NCBI GenBank assembly: GCA_949935795.1
Contig: CATLFX010000001.1
Location: forward strand, 1 to 64,000
Source: an uncultured Oscillospiraceae bacterium
GTDB taxonomy: Bacteria > Bacillota > Clostridia > Oscillospirales > Oscillospiraceae
Direction: 5' to 3'
DNA length: 64,000 nucleotides
Below the pieces are notes generated by a model. It worked only from the letters and a program-made list of their open reading frames with translations, had not been told where the DNA came from and did not search any database. Below, in pieces: positions 27,950 through 36,014 of this stretch. The stretch's first letter is position 1, and each line of letters starts with the position of its first letter. The position numbers and the translations under genes are program-made.

Positions 27950-29488
27950 ATGGAGCAGTACGTCAAATATCTCCGAAAATCCCGGTTTGACCGGGACTAC
28001 GCCGAGCTGAGCGTGGAGGAGACGCTGAAGCGGCACGAGGCCATCCTGGACAAGCTGGCGGCGGACCGGGGCTATCCCGTGGTCAAGACCTACTACGAGG
28101 TGGTGTCCGGCGAGTCCATCGCGGCCCGGCCGGAGATCCAGAAGTTGCTGGAGGAGGTGGGTGCGGGACTGTACGCCGGTGTGCTGGTGGTGGACCTGGA
28201 GCGCCTGGCCAGAGGCAACGGGGCGGACCAGGCATACATCAGCCAGGTCTTTCAGTTTTCCGGCACCAAGATCATCACCCCCCTCAAGGTATACGACCCC
28301 AGCAACGAGTTCGACGAGGAGTATTTTGAGTTCGGCCTGTTCATGAGCAGGCGGGAGTACAAGACCATCAACCGCCGCCTGATCCGGGGGCGGGAGAGCT
28401 CGGCGTCCGAGGGGAAGTACATCAGCAGCATCGCCCCTTACGGGTACAACAAGGTGAAGCTGCCCCATGAGAAGGGGTTTACCCTGGAGCCCCACCCGGA
28501 GGAGGCCCCGGTGGTCCAAAAGATATTCTCCCTGTTCCTGGACCAGGCCGGGACTAAAGTCATCGCCAATTACCTCAACGACCATGGCGTTCCCACCAGG
28601 CACGGCGGCCTGTGGACCTATTCCACCATCTCCAACATCCTCACCAACCCCGTCTACATGGGGAAGATACGCCGGGGCTGGAGGCAGCAGATCAAGCGGA
28701 TGGAGCGGGGGCAGGTGGTCAAGCGCTGCAAGCAGCACAAAAACGTGGAGGACTACCGCCTGTTTGACGGCCTTCACCCCGCCCTGATCTCAGAGGAGCA
28801 GTTCGCCCGCGCCCAGGAGATCCGGGCCGGCCGCCAGCCCAGCGCCAGGGTGCGGGACGAGTTTGTCCTGCAAAACGCCTTTGCCGGTCTGCTTTACTGC
28901 GGCGTCTGCGGAAAGCGGGTGGGGCGCACCACCCAGTCGGCCCGGCGGGGGGGCGGCCCACGGCTGAAATGCGTCAATATGCGGGCCTGCCGCAACGCCA
29001 GCGCGGACTACGGCGTGGTGGAACGGGAGATCATCGCGGCCCTCCGCGCCTGGCTGGAGGGCTACCGGGTGCGGATCGAGACCACCGGCTTTGCCCAGGA
29101 GATCGCGGAGCAGAAGACCCTCCAGGCCCAGCACGGCGCGGAGCTGGCCAGGCTGGAGCGGCAGCTGGACAACGCCTTCGACCTGGTGGAGCAGGGGGCG
29201 TACACCCTGGAGGTGTTTCAGGCCCGGCGGGAGAAGCTGAACGCTGCCATTGCCCAGGAGAAAGCGCGGCGGGACCGCGCCCAGGCGGCGGTGGAGCGGC
29301 TGGAGTCCGCCCAGTCCTGCCAGTCGCGGCTGGTCCCCCAGACCGAGCAGCTGCTGGAGAGCTACGATCAGATGACAAATCAGGAGCGAAACGAGCTGTT
29401 GAAGTCCATTTTGAAGCGAATTGAGTATAAAAAAGGAGACGACGGGAGGATCGAGATCGACCTGTACCCCAGGCTTCCCCAGCTTTAG
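27950..29488 (+). CDS. large serine recombinase (resolvase/integrase family)
   Basis: Site-specific recombinase that cuts with an active-site serine and integrates or excises DNA between att sites. 512 residues from the ATG at 27950, with ggagg five bases upstream. Order: catalytic resolvase domain (about 1-145) with the nucleophile in QYVKYLRKSRFD (Ser11) and DLERLARG; recombinase domain (about 165-270) with GTKVIANYLNDHGVPTRHGG; zinc ribbon (about 305-345) with LLYCGVCGKRV and CVNMRACRN; then a coiled-coil (about 375-460) and basic tail. All parts look intact. The stop codon lies about 20 bases before a truncated spoIVB 3' end, the typical position of an integrase next to its attachment site. 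Confidence 0.95.
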   Translation: MEQYVKYLRKSRFDRDYAELSVEETLKRHEAILDKLAADRGYPVVKTYYEVVSGESIAARPEIQKLLEEVGAGLYAGVLVVDLERLARGNGADQAYISQVFQFSGTKIITPLKVYDPSNEFDEEYFEFGLFMSRREYKTINRRLIRGRESSASEGKYISSIAPYGYNKVKLPHEKGFTLEPHPEEAPVVQKIFSLFLDQAGTKVIANYLNDHGVPTRHGGLWTYSTISNILTNPVYMGKIRRGWRQQIKRMERGQVVKRCKQHKNVEDYRLFDGLHPALISEEQFARAQEIRAGRQPSARVRDEFVLQNAFAGLLYCGVCGKRVGRTTQSARRGGGPRLKCVNMRACRNASADYGVVEREIIAALRAWLEGYRVRIETTGFAQEIAEQKTLQAQHGAELARLERQLDNAFDLVEQGAYTLEVFQARREKLNAAIAQEKARRDRAQAAVERLESAQSCQSRLVPQTEQLLESYDQMTNQERNELLKSILKRIEYKKGDDGRIEIDLYPRLPQL

Positions 29489-29512
29489 GCCCTCTGCCGG
29501 TATCATGGACCC
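29489..29512. other. candidate attachment-site junction (attR) in spoIVB
   Basis: Left of about 29508 the sequence is recombinase-flanking DNA; from 29510 onward the frame reads as spoIVB. The junction falls in or next to atggacccacac. The partner half-site and 5' spoIVB are not in the window, so the exact crossover cannot be fixed. Confidence 0.45.
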
Positions 29513-29596
29513 ACACATGTTCTGGTGGATGATCCCACCAGCGGCTACGGCATCTATGTGGGGCGTATGCTCCAGCAGTGTGATAACACACAGTAA
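29510..29596 (+). pseudogene. spoIVB: 3' fragment of spoIVB (SpoIVB peptidase, S55 family)
   Basis: 28 codons plus TAA read PTHVLVDDPTSGYGIYVGRM and a short tail. This matches the C-terminal end of SpoIVB, where THVxVNDPTxGYGIxIxxML follows the catalytic serine region. SpoIVB cleaves SpoIVFA to trigger sigma-K activation during sporulation, and spoIVB normally lies directly upstream of spo0A, as this fragment does. The PDZ domain, catalytic His and Ser and start codon are absent; the sequence upstream switches abruptly to recombinase-flanking DNA. It is either the 3' half of a gene interrupted by an element or a leftover of a lost gene. It was too short for the ORF track. Confidence 0.82.
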
Positions 29597-29634
29597 TTTT
29601 CTGAATTTGTGATTCCAAAGCCTGGCCGCGCCCC

Positions 29635-29660
29635 TTTTTCGACAGCAGATGTCGAAGAAA
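29635..29660. promoter_or_regulatory. pair of inverted 0A boxes upstream of spo0A
   Basis: TTCGACA (29638-29644) and TGTCGAA (29650-29656) are two exact TGTCGAA boxes in opposite orientation, five bases apart, with A/T-rich flanks (ttttt and gaaaa). TGNCGAA is the Spo0A-P binding box. The position about 130 bases before spo0A indicates autoregulation. Confidence 0.75.
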
Positions 29661-29686
29661 ACTTTGGTAAAATGTGGAAAACTATC

Positions 29687-29715
29687 TTGCCATCTGGGGG
29701 AATCTGTGGTATTTT
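29687..29715 (+). promoter_or_regulatory. candidate promoter for spo0A
   Basis: TTGCCA, 17-base spacer, TATTTT, about 70 bases before the start codon and 30 bases after the 0A boxes. A sigma-H promoter is expected from other species but I could not assign one with confidence. Confidence 0.4.
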
Positions 29716-29785
29716 AAGAGCATACCAAATATTGGTAAAACTGACCGTTAATCCACAGGTCATGGGACCGGAAAGGAATAGGAGC

Positions 29786-30553
29786 ATGAGCGATAAGAAG
29801 AAGATTGTGTTGGCGGACGCGTCGGAGGAATTTCGTCAAATGCTGGCTGATATGATCCAGGAGGAGGCCGACCTGACCGTATGCGCCCAGACGGACGGCG
29901 GGGAAGGGCTGCTGGATCTGGTGGCCGTCCACAAGCCGGATGTGGTCATCATGGATCTGATGCTGGCCGGGACGGACGGGCTGGATGTGCTGGAGGAGCT
30001 GAACGAGATGGGGGACAAGCGGCCCTGCACCCTGGTGCTGTCCTCCTTCAACAACCCTTCCATCGCCGGGCAGGTGGTCCAGCGGGGCGGCGATTACTGC
30101 ATGCTCAAGCCCTGCCGGTTACAGTCGGTGATCGACCGGGCCAGGGAGCTGGCGTCGGGACGGTCCGGGGCGCAGATCAAGGAGGAGACCGATTCCCGGG
30201 AGCTGGAGCGGCAGGTCACCGCCATCATCCACGAGATCGGTGTGCCCGCCCACATCAAGGGCTACCAGTACCTGCGGGAAGCCATTGGCCTGGCGGTGGA
30301 GGACATGGACATCATCAACGCCGTGACCAAGGTATTGTATCCCACGGTGGCCAAGAAATTCAACACCACCTCCAGCCGGGTGGAGCGGGCCATCCGCCAC
30401 GCCATCGAGGTGGCCTGGGACCGGGGGGACCTGGAGACCCTGCAAAAATATTTCGGCTACACCGTGTCCAACGCCAAGGGCAAGCCCACCAACAGTGAAT
30501 TTATCGCCATGATCGCCGACTTCCTCTCCCTGGGCGGAGCCGCCCCGGCGTGA
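29786..30553 (+). CDS. spo0A: Spo0A, master regulator of sporulation
   Basis: Response regulator that, when phosphorylated, activates and represses stationary-phase and sporulation genes. 255 residues from the ATG at 29786 ([16 protein letters not shown]), with aaaggaataggagc upstream; the track start is 59 codons too early. The receiver domain (1-125) has the phosphorylated aspartate in [15 protein letters not shown] (Asp57) and the conserved lysine in CMLKPC. The C-terminal DNA-binding domain (about 145-255) has [40 protein letters not shown] and [13 protein letters not shown]. All key residues are present, so the organism is or was recently a spore former. It should bind the inverted 0A boxes in its own leader. 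Confidence 0.97.
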   Translation: MSDKKKIVLADASEEFRQMLADMIQEEADLTVCAQTDGGEGLLDLVAVHKPDVVIMDLMLAGTDGLDVLEELNEMGDKRPCTLVLSSFNNPSIAGQVVQRGGDYCMLKPCRLQSVIDRARELASGRSGAQIKEETDSRELERQVTAIIHEIGVPAHIKGYQYLREAIGLAVEDMDIINAVTKVLYPTVAKKFNTTSSRVERAIRHAIEVAWDRGDLETLQKYFGYTVSNAKGKPTNSEFIAMIADFLSLGGAAPA

Positions 30554-30554
30554 G

Positions 30555-30595
30555 CAAAAATAAAAAGAGGGCTGCGCCGTCCGGCACAGCCCTCT
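30555..30595 (-). terminator. intrinsic terminator of the pncB-mtnN-luxS operon
   Basis: gagggctgcgcc / ggcacagccctc. On the minus strand it is followed by ctttttattttt. It may also slow plus-strand transcripts from spo0A. Confidence 0.85.
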
Positions 30596-30605
30596 CCCAT
30601 TTGAC

Positions 30606-31076
30606 TCAAAGCCGGAATTCGTACTCCAGCTTGTCTACGGTCCAGTCCTTGATGACCTCGGCGTAGTAGGCGCACTCCTTCCGGCACACCGCCACATCCA
30701 GGTTGCGGTAGTTGCCGCACTCGTAGGGGCTCTGCCCCGGCATCTCCTTGTCCCAGGCGGCGGCCTCCACGAAGGTGCGCTTCAGCAGCCCCACAACGCC
30801 GTCCAGAGGCAGCTTGGCCTCGTCGAACAGCACATAGAACCCGGTCTGGCAGCCCATAGGGCCGAAGTAGACCACCGCGTCCTTCTCGGGGCTGTTGCGC
30901 AGGATGGTGGCCACAATGTGCTCCAGGGAGTGTAGGGCGGAATTGCTGAGCAGGTCGTCGGTGTTGGGCCGGCGGAAGCGCAGGTCCAAGGTGACCACCG
31001 TGCCGTCCCGGCGGGACAGGTACATCCCCGGCTGGAGCCGGGTGTGGTCGATGGAAAAACTGGCGATTCGTTCCAT
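30606..31076 (-). CDS. luxS: S-ribosylhomocysteine lyase
   Basis: Cleaves S-ribosylhomocysteine to homocysteine and DPD, the precursor of AI-2. 156 residues from the ATG at 31076 (MERIASFSIDHTRLQPG), with aaaggagtgacgaaa upstream. Metal ligands are in ALHSLEHIVA (His49, His53) and YECGNYRNLD, and the catalytic cysteine is in FGPMGCQTGFY. Length matches the family (about 157). It is the last gene of a pncB-mtnN-luxS unit, five bases after mtnN, so the two steps of the activated methyl cycle are made together. Confidence 0.96.
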   Translation of the reverse strand: MERIASFSIDHTRLQPGMYLSRRDGTVVTLDLRFRRPNTDDLLSNSALHSLEHIVATILRNSPEKDAVVYFGPMGCQTGFYVLFDEAKLPLDGVVGLLKRTFVEAAAWDKEMPGQSPYECGNYRNLDVAVCRKECAYYAEVIKDWTVDKLEYEFRL

Positions 31077-31081
31077 TTTCG

Positions 31082-31744
31082 TCACTCCTTTATGTCCATG
31101 GCCGCCGCCAGGGCCCGGTTCAGGGTATCCACGGCGGCGGGCAGATTGGCCTGGTACTCCTCGTATTGGGATGGGTGGAACAGGTGGTCGGACACCACCC
31201 GGAGGCAGCGGAAGGGTACGCCGTTTCGCAGGCACACCTGAGCGGCGGCTGCTGCTTCCATGTCGCACACCAGGGCCCCGAAATGGTCCCGGATGCGGGC
31301 GGCCCGGTCCAGGTCCCGGCCGAACCAGTCCCCGCTGGCGGCCACGCCGGGGACGGCCTCAAATCCGGCGGCGGTAAGCCGCTCCAGCGTCTCCTCCGGT
31401 TTGGCGCAGGGCAGCTCGACCTGCTCCAGCACGGGGACCAGCCCGGTTGGATCACCGAACACGTCCAGGTCGTGCTGGACGCAGTGGGTGACGGCCACGG
31501 CGGTTCCGGCGGGCAGGTCCCGGAAGCAGCCGGACACCCCGGCGTTCCAGATCTCCTCCGGGGTGAAGCGGTCAATGAGATACTGGGCGGCCAGGGCGGC
31601 GTTCACCTTGCCCACCCCGCATACGCACACGATGAGATCCCCCGGCAGGCGGCGCAGGGTCAGCCCCGGGCCGTTTTCCACCGAATCGCCCCCACGGAAG
31701 GGCGGGGCGGTCTCCTTGTGCATGGCGAAAATAACCGCTCTCAT
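31082..31744 (-). CDS. mtnN: 5'-methylthioadenosine / S-adenosylhomocysteine nucleosidase
   Basis: Hydrolyses S-adenosylhomocysteine to adenine and S-ribosylhomocysteine, the LuxS substrate, and also methylthioadenosine. 220 residues of the PNP/UDP fold: IVCVCGVGKVNAALAAQYLI near 38, IWNAGVSGCF near 64, the substrate-binding DMEAAAAAQVC near 165, and the catalytic aspartate in VVSDHLFHP near 184. The N-terminal glutamate (MHKE) expected for acid/base catalysis is present. Three bases separate it from pncB and five from luxS. Confidence 0.92.
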   Translation of the reverse strand: MRAVIFAMHKETAPPFRGGDSVENGPGLTLRRLPGDLIVCVCGVGKVNAALAAQYLIDRFTPEEIWNAGVSGCFRDLPAGTAVAVTHCVQHDLDVFGDPTGLVPVLEQVELPCAKPEETLERLTAAGFEAVPGVAASGDWFGRDLDRAARIRDHFGALVCDMEAAAAAQVCLRNGVPFRCLRVVSDHLFHPSQYEEYQANLPAAVDTLNRALAAAMDIKE

Positions 31745-31747
31745 GGC

Positions 31748-33178
31748 TCAGTGCTTGGCGGACAGCAGGCTGGCCCGCACATCCCACAGCTTCTGGGACA
31801 GATCCACGTAGTAGTTGTGTGGGTACTCGAACCGCTTCACCTCGTCCCACAGGCTGTCCACCTCCCGCTGGCAGTGGGCGCGGGACTGCTGGATGGTGGG
31901 GATGTCGTACACCAGCCTGCCGTCCTTGAAAATGGGCACCAGCAGGGAGCGGACGGTGTAGTCCGCCACAGTCTTGCGCTTCCAGGTGGCCTCCGGGTCG
32001 AACAGCTCCAGGGGCTGGGAGAAGTCGGGCTGTTCGTCGTGGACGCAGATATAATCGGCCATGGCCTTGCCGGTGGCGTTCTCAAACAGGCGGTACACCT
32101 TCTTGAAGTGGGGCAGGGTGACTTTTGCGGCGTTCTCACTGATCTTGATTTTTGGGACGACCGTGCCGTCTGCCTCCTCGATGGCGGCCAGCTTGTACAC
32201 TCCGCCGAACACCGGCTCGCTCTTGGAGGTGATGAGCCGCTCGCCCACGCCGAAGGCGTCGATCCTAGCCCCCTGGGTGAGCAGGTCCCGGATGATATAC
32301 TCGTCCAGGGAGTTGGAGGCCACGATTTTAATGCCGGGCAGGCCGGCGTTGTCCAGCATCATCCGGGCCTGCTTGGACAGGTAGGTCAGGTCGCCGGAGT
32401 CGATGCGGATGCCGCCGGAGGTGATGCCCAGCTCCCGGAACACCTTGATGGCGTTGGGCACGCCGGAGTGGAGCACGTTGTAGGTGTCCACCAGCAGGGT
32501 GGCCGCTTTGGGGTAGACCTGGCAGTAAGTCTTGAAGGCGGTGTACTCGTCGGGGAACATCTGCACCCAGGAGTGGGCCATGGTGCCAGTAGCGGGGGTG
32601 CCGTACAGCTCGTCGGCCATGGCGCAGGCGGTGCCGCCTGCCCCGGCGATATAGCTGGCCCGGGCCCCCAGCACGGCGCCGTCCGCCCCCTGGGCCCGGC
32701 GGGAGCCGAACTCGGACACCGGGCGGCCCCCGGCGGCCCGGACGATGCGGTTGGACTTGGTGGCGATGAGGGACTGGTGGTTCAGGGCCAGCAGAATATA
32801 GGTCTCCACAAATTGGGCCTGGATGGCGGGGGCCCGGACGGTGAGAATGGGCTCCCGGGGGAAGATGGGGGTGCCCTCGGGGACGGCCCAGATGTCGCCG
32901 GTGAAGTGAAAATCCTTCAGATACTCCAGAAACTCCGGGGAAAAGCAGCCCTTGCCCCGGAGGTATTCGATGTCCTCCTCGTCAAAATGCAGATCCTGGA
33001 TATAGCGGATGACCTGCTCCAGCCCCGCCGCGATGGCGAAGCCGCCCCCGTCGGGGACGCTGCGGAAGAACACGTCGAAATAGCAGATGCGGTCCTTCAG
33101 CCCGGTCTGGAAGTAGCCGTTGCCCATGGTCAGCTCGTAAAAGTCGGTGAGCATGGTATAGTTCATGTCGCGTTTCAT
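31748..33178 (-). CDS. pncB: nicotinate phosphoribosyltransferase
   Basis: Makes nicotinate mononucleotide from nicotinic acid and PRPP, the entry to NAD salvage. 476 residues from the ATG at 33178 (MKRDMNYTMLTDFYELTMGN), with agggaggg upstream; the track start is 23 codons too long. Visible motifs are VSEFGSRRAQG (about 165), ATGTMAHSWVQMFPDEYTAF (about 197, with the histidine that is phosphorylated in the family), and IRIDSGDLTYLSKQARMMLD (about 265). First gene of an operon with mtnN and luxS, an unusual partnership that links NAD salvage to methyl-cycle recycling. A palindromic operator lies in its promoter. Confidence 0.95.
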   Translation of the reverse strand: MKRDMNYTMLTDFYELTMGNGYFQTGLKDRICYFDVFFRSVPDGGGFAIAAGLEQVIRYIQDLHFDEEDIEYLRGKGCFSPEFLEYLKDFHFTGDIWAVPEGTPIFPREPILTVRAPAIQAQFVETYILLALNHQSLIATKSNRIVRAAGGRPVSEFGSRRAQGADGAVLGARASYIAGAGGTACAMADELYGTPATGTMAHSWVQMFPDEYTAFKTYCQVYPKAATLLVDTYNVLHSGVPNAIKVFRELGITSGGIRIDSGDLTYLSKQARMMLDNAGLPGIKIVASNSLDEYIIRDLLTQGARIDAFGVGERLITSKSEPVFGGVYKLAAIEEADGTVVPKIKISENAAKVTLPHFKKVYRLFENATGKAMADYICVHDEQPDFSQPLELFDPEATWKRKTVADYTVRSLLVPIFKDGRLVYDIPTIQQSRAHCQREVDSLWDEVKRFEYPHNYYVDLSQKLWDVRASLLSAKH

Positions 33179-33211
33179 GGGGAAAATCCCTCCCTGTCGA
33201 TGGTAGCTCAT

Positions 33212-33240
33212 ATTATATGCTGTCTTGACAGCAAATGCAA
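33212..33240 (-). promoter_or_regulatory. pncB promoter with a palindromic operator in the spacer
   Basis: Minus strand TTGCAT and TATAAT with a 17-base spacer. The spacer is almost filled by the palindrome TGCTGTC-TT-GACAGCA. A repressor bound there would block RNA polymerase. A niacin-responsive NiaR-type regulator is a sensible candidate because the gene is pncB, but I cannot match the motif from memory with certainty. Confidence 0.65.
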
Positions 33241-33355
33241 TCCCCAAACTGCTTTAAAATGGGCGGAGCGGCCGGTCTGCGCCGCCGCCGGGAGGGAGAA
33301 ACCGTCCCATGTTTTGGGAACGCGTTTTTCCCGGAGGGATTTTTTGAAAATAGAG

Positions 33356-33384
33356 TTGATAAATTTTCCGCGGCGTGATAAAAT
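33356..33384 (+). promoter_or_regulatory. promoter of the SRP RNA gene
   Basis: TTGATA, 17-base spacer, TAAAAT, ending 32 bases before the predicted RNA start. Confidence 0.7.
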
Positions 33385-33416
33385 AACTGCGGCTTGCGAG
33401 CGCCCCGGCGCAAAGT

Positions 33417-33690
33417 AAGGCCGCGCTAGTTGGGGAGATAGCGGTGCCCTGTACCTGCAACCCGCTACAGCAGGGATGAATTCCGGCCCCCGGAGGCAGA
33501 CTGTGCCGTCTGCCCCATATAAGCAGCGATGATGGATCGGTCCCGCGCAACGGCCACCCGTGAACCGTGTCAGGCGGGGAACCGAGCAGCACTAAGCGGA
33601 CCTGGGCGTGTGCCGCGGGCCCGCCGATCCTGAGCCGGCTGTATGGGTAACGGGCATATCCTGTCCTTCAAAGGCCGGTGCGCGGTCTTA
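33417..33690 (+). ncRNA. ffs: signal recognition particle RNA, large (Bacillus-type)
   Basis: RNA core of SRP, which targets membrane and secreted proteins with Ffh. About 274 nt, close to the 271-nt B. subtilis scRNA. The Alu domain has cgctagttggggagatagcg and gtgccctgtacctgcaaccc. The S-domain has the Ffh-binding loops gtgtcaggcggggaaccgag and cagcactaagcgg. The ends pair: aaggccgcgc with gcgcggtctt. It lies directly upstream of dnaX, as in Bacillus. Ends are set from the terminal pairing and may be off by several bases. Confidence 0.92.
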
Positions 33691-33764
33691 CCTTACGCCG
33701 GTGCGCGGCGATAGGCGCAGCGTTACAACAGCGCTGCGCATTTCTTTTTATTGAGGTGAAGCCC

Positions 33765-35561
33765 ATGTACCAGGCTCTATACCGCAAGTGGCGTTCCAAA
33801 ACCTTTGACCAGGTGGTGGGCCAGGACCATGTCACCCAGACCTTGAAGCGTCAGGTGGCCACCGGGCGGCTGTCCCACGCTTACCTGTTCACCGGTACAC
33901 GGGGGACGGGCAAAACCTCCTGCGCCAAGCTGCTGGCCCGGGCGGTGAACTGCGAGAACCCCCAGGACGGCAACCCCTGCAACGCGTGTCCCGCCTGCCA
34001 GGGCATCCTGAACGGGTCCATTCTGGACGTGCTGGAGCTGGACGCCGCCTCCAACAACGGGGTGGACGACATCCGGGCCATTCTGGACGAGGCGGTGTAC
34101 ACCCCCGCCACGGTGAAAAAACGGGTGTATATCATCGACGAGGTTCACATGCTGTCCAATCAGGCGTTCAACGCCCTTTTGCAGATTTTGGAGGAGCCGC
34201 CGGAGCACCTGATGTTCATTCTCGCCACCACCGAGGTCCACAAGGTGCTGGCCACCATCAAAAGCCGGTGCCAGCAGTTTGCGTTCAAGCGCATCCACCC
34301 CAGCCAGATCGCCGCCCACCTGCTCCACATATCCCAGGAGGAGGGCATCGGCCTCACCGACGGCGGCGCGGCCCTCATCGCCCGGCTGGCCGACGGCGGC
34401 ATGCGGGACGCCTTATCCCTGCTGGACCAGTGCGCCGGGGGCGGGGGAGAGGTGGATGAGAGCCGGGTGCTGTCCTGCCTGGGGCTGGCGGGCAACCTGG
34501 AGGCCGCCGCTCTGTTGGAGAACGCCGCCGACGGGGACCTTGCCGCCGCTCTGGAGCGGCTGGACGGCCTCTACGCCAACGGCAAGGAGATGACGGCCCT
34601 GGCGGGGGAGCTGTCTGCCCTGGTCCGGGACCTGCTGGTGCGCAAGACCGCGCCCAAGACCGGGGCCGCCCTGATGACCGGCGGCTTTGACGGGGAGACG
34701 CTGAAAAAGCTGTCCGCCCGGTTTGACACCGCCCGGCTGGCCCAGATGCTCAACCGCCTCCAGCGCACAGCGGCGGACCTGGCCCGGTCCGCCAACCGCC
34801 GGACCGATATGGAGCTGTGCCTGGCCGCTCTGTGCGACCCGGCTTTGGACCCCTCCCCGGCGGGGCTGGCCGCCCGGGTGGCCCGGCTGGAGCAGGGGGG
34901 CGCTGTCCCCGTACCGGAGGGCCGCCAAGGGGCCGTCCCGGAGCGGACGCCGCCTCCTGCCCCCAGGCGGGAGCCGCCGTCTCAGGAGAAGGCCGTTCCC
35001 TGGGAGGAGCCGCCTCTTCGGGAAGAGGTCCCTTGGGAGGAGCCCCCGCTCCCGGAGGAGCCGCCCCCGCGGGATCTGGACGCGCCCCCCTGGGACGAGC
35101 CTGAGCCCGCCCCCAGGGCCCGCCCGCCCAAGACAGAGCCCAGCCCCCGGCCCGAGCCGGAAGCGGTCCCCGAGTCCCCGCCTCCGGCGGAAGAGTCCCC
35201 CGCTCCTGCGGCAGACGCCCCGGGCTGGCCGGGGTGGCCCGCCTTCCGGGACCAGCTCAAGGGAATCCTGCCGGTGAGCGATTACAGCTTCATCAGCAGC
35301 TCCGCCATGGCGGAGGGGCGCTTTGACGGGAAAAGGCTCACCCTGTGGGTGGCCAATGAGTTTTTACAGCAACAGCTCAGCCGCCCGGACATTGCCCGGC
35401 CTATGGCGCGGCTGTGCCAAACCCTCACCGGCGCGGCCCAGCCGGTGGACGTCCGGGTGGGCCAGGCCCCGCCCGAGGACGCGCCGCCGCCCGCCGCGGG
35501 AGCCGTCGACCCCTTGGAGGCGTTTTTGGGCCAGGGCGGGAGCAATATCATCGTTGAGTAA
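33765..35561 (+). CDS. dnaX: DNA polymerase III subunit gamma/tau
   Basis: Clamp-loader ATPase that loads the sliding clamp and links polymerases at the fork. 598 residues from the ATG at 33765 (MYQALYRKWRSKTFDQVV), with ttgaggtgaagccc upstream; the track start is inside the SRP RNA. The AAA+ domain has Walker A GTRGTGKT (44-51), a zinc module with Cys63, Cys72, Cys75 and Cys78, Walker B VYIIDEVHML and a sensor-1 region FILATTEVHKV. The collar domain spans about 220-370. A very Pro/Glu-rich linker (about 385-490) leads to a C-terminal domain. No frameshift signal was noticed. Gene order SRP RNA-dnaX-ebfC is conserved in Firmicutes; recR is absent here. Confidence 0.95.
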   Translation: MYQALYRKWRSKTFDQVVGQDHVTQTLKRQVATGRLSHAYLFTGTRGTGKTSCAKLLARAVNCENPQDGNPCNACPACQGILNGSILDVLELDAASNNGVDDIRAILDEAVYTPATVKKRVYIIDEVHMLSNQAFNALLQILEEPPEHLMFILATTEVHKVLATIKSRCQQFAFKRIHPSQIAAHLLHISQEEGIGLTDGGAALIARLADGGMRDALSLLDQCAGGGGEVDESRVLSCLGLAGNLEAAALLENAADGDLAAALERLDGLYANGKEMTALAGELSALVRDLLVRKTAPKTGAALMTGGFDGETLKKLSARFDTARLAQMLNRLQRTAADLARSANRRTDMELCLAALCDPALDPSPAGLAARVARLEQGGAVPVPEGRQGAVPERTPPPAPRREPPSQEKAVPWEEPPLREEVPWEEPPLPEEPPPRDLDAPPWDEPEPAPRARPPKTEPSPRPEPEAVPESPPPAEESPAPAADAPGWPGWPAFRDQLKGILPVSDYSFISSSAMAEGRFDGKRLTLWVANEFLQQQLSRPDIARPMARLCQTLTGAAQPVDVRVGQAPPEDAPPPAAGAVDPLEAFLGQGGSNIIVE

Positions 35562-35593
35562 ACCGGGAAAACCGGGGAGAGGAGGGGCAGCGG

Positions 35594-35632
35594 AATGAGC
35601 GAGCTTTCGCCGCGGCGGAAGCGAGGGATATG
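35594..35632 (+). repeat. short inverted repeat, family B copy 2
   Basis: aatgagcgagctt ... ggaagcgagggatatg with a tcgccgcgg-type centre, matching the arms of 15351-15390. It sits between dnaX and ebfC. Confidence 0.7.
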
Positions 35633-35665
35633 AAGCTTGCCCCGACGACATAAGGAGGCAGACAA

Positions 35666-36010
35666 ATGGCGAAAGGATTTAACAGCCGCGGTATGGGCGG
35701 CATGGGCGGAAATATGAACAATATGATCCGCCAGGCGCAGAAGATGCAGCAGGACATGCTCAAGGCCCAGGAGGAGTTGGAGAACAAGACCTATGAGGCC
35801 GCCGCCGGGGGCGGCGTGGTGTCCGCCACCGTGTCCGGCAAAAAGGAGCTGGTGTCCGTGGCCATCGACCCGGAGGCGGTGGACCCGGAGGACGTGGAGA
35901 TGCTCCAGGACCTGATCGTGGCCGCCGTCAACGAGGCGCTGCGCAAGGCCAATGACGACGCCGCCAGCCAGATGTCCAAGCTGACGGGCGGGTTAAACCT
36001 CCCGTTCTGA
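35666..36010 (+). CDS. ebfC: YbaB/EbfC nucleoid-associated protein
   Basis: Small DNA-binding protein, dimeric in its family, found next to dnaX (and recR) in most bacteria. 114 residues. After a Gly/Met-rich N-terminus comes the helical [20 protein letters not shown], then the beta-strands [20 protein letters not shown] and the helix [20 protein letters not shown]. Ribosome binding site ataaggaggcagaca. The NUDIX gene starts four bases after its stop and is probably translated by coupling. Confidence 0.93.
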   Translation: MAKGFNSRGMGGMGGNMNNMIRQAQKMQQDMLKAQEELENKTYEAAAGGGVVSATVSGKKELVSVAIDPEAVDPEDVEMLQDLIVAAVNEALRKANDDAASQMSKLTGGLNLPF

Positions 36011-36014
36011 ATCC

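Noticed and set aside
29421-29612. 63-aa plus-strand ORF (MSIKKETTGG...) crossing the recombinase end
   Set aside because: It overlaps the recombinase C-terminus in another frame and crosses the spoIVB fragment out of frame. The SpoIVB-like frame is the meaningful one.
30606-31744. Link between luxS/mtnN and the AI-2E-family gene at 2056 as an AI-2 export system
   Set aside because: The genes are 28 kb apart and most AI-2E-family proteins have no proven AI-2 role; the name alone is not evidence.
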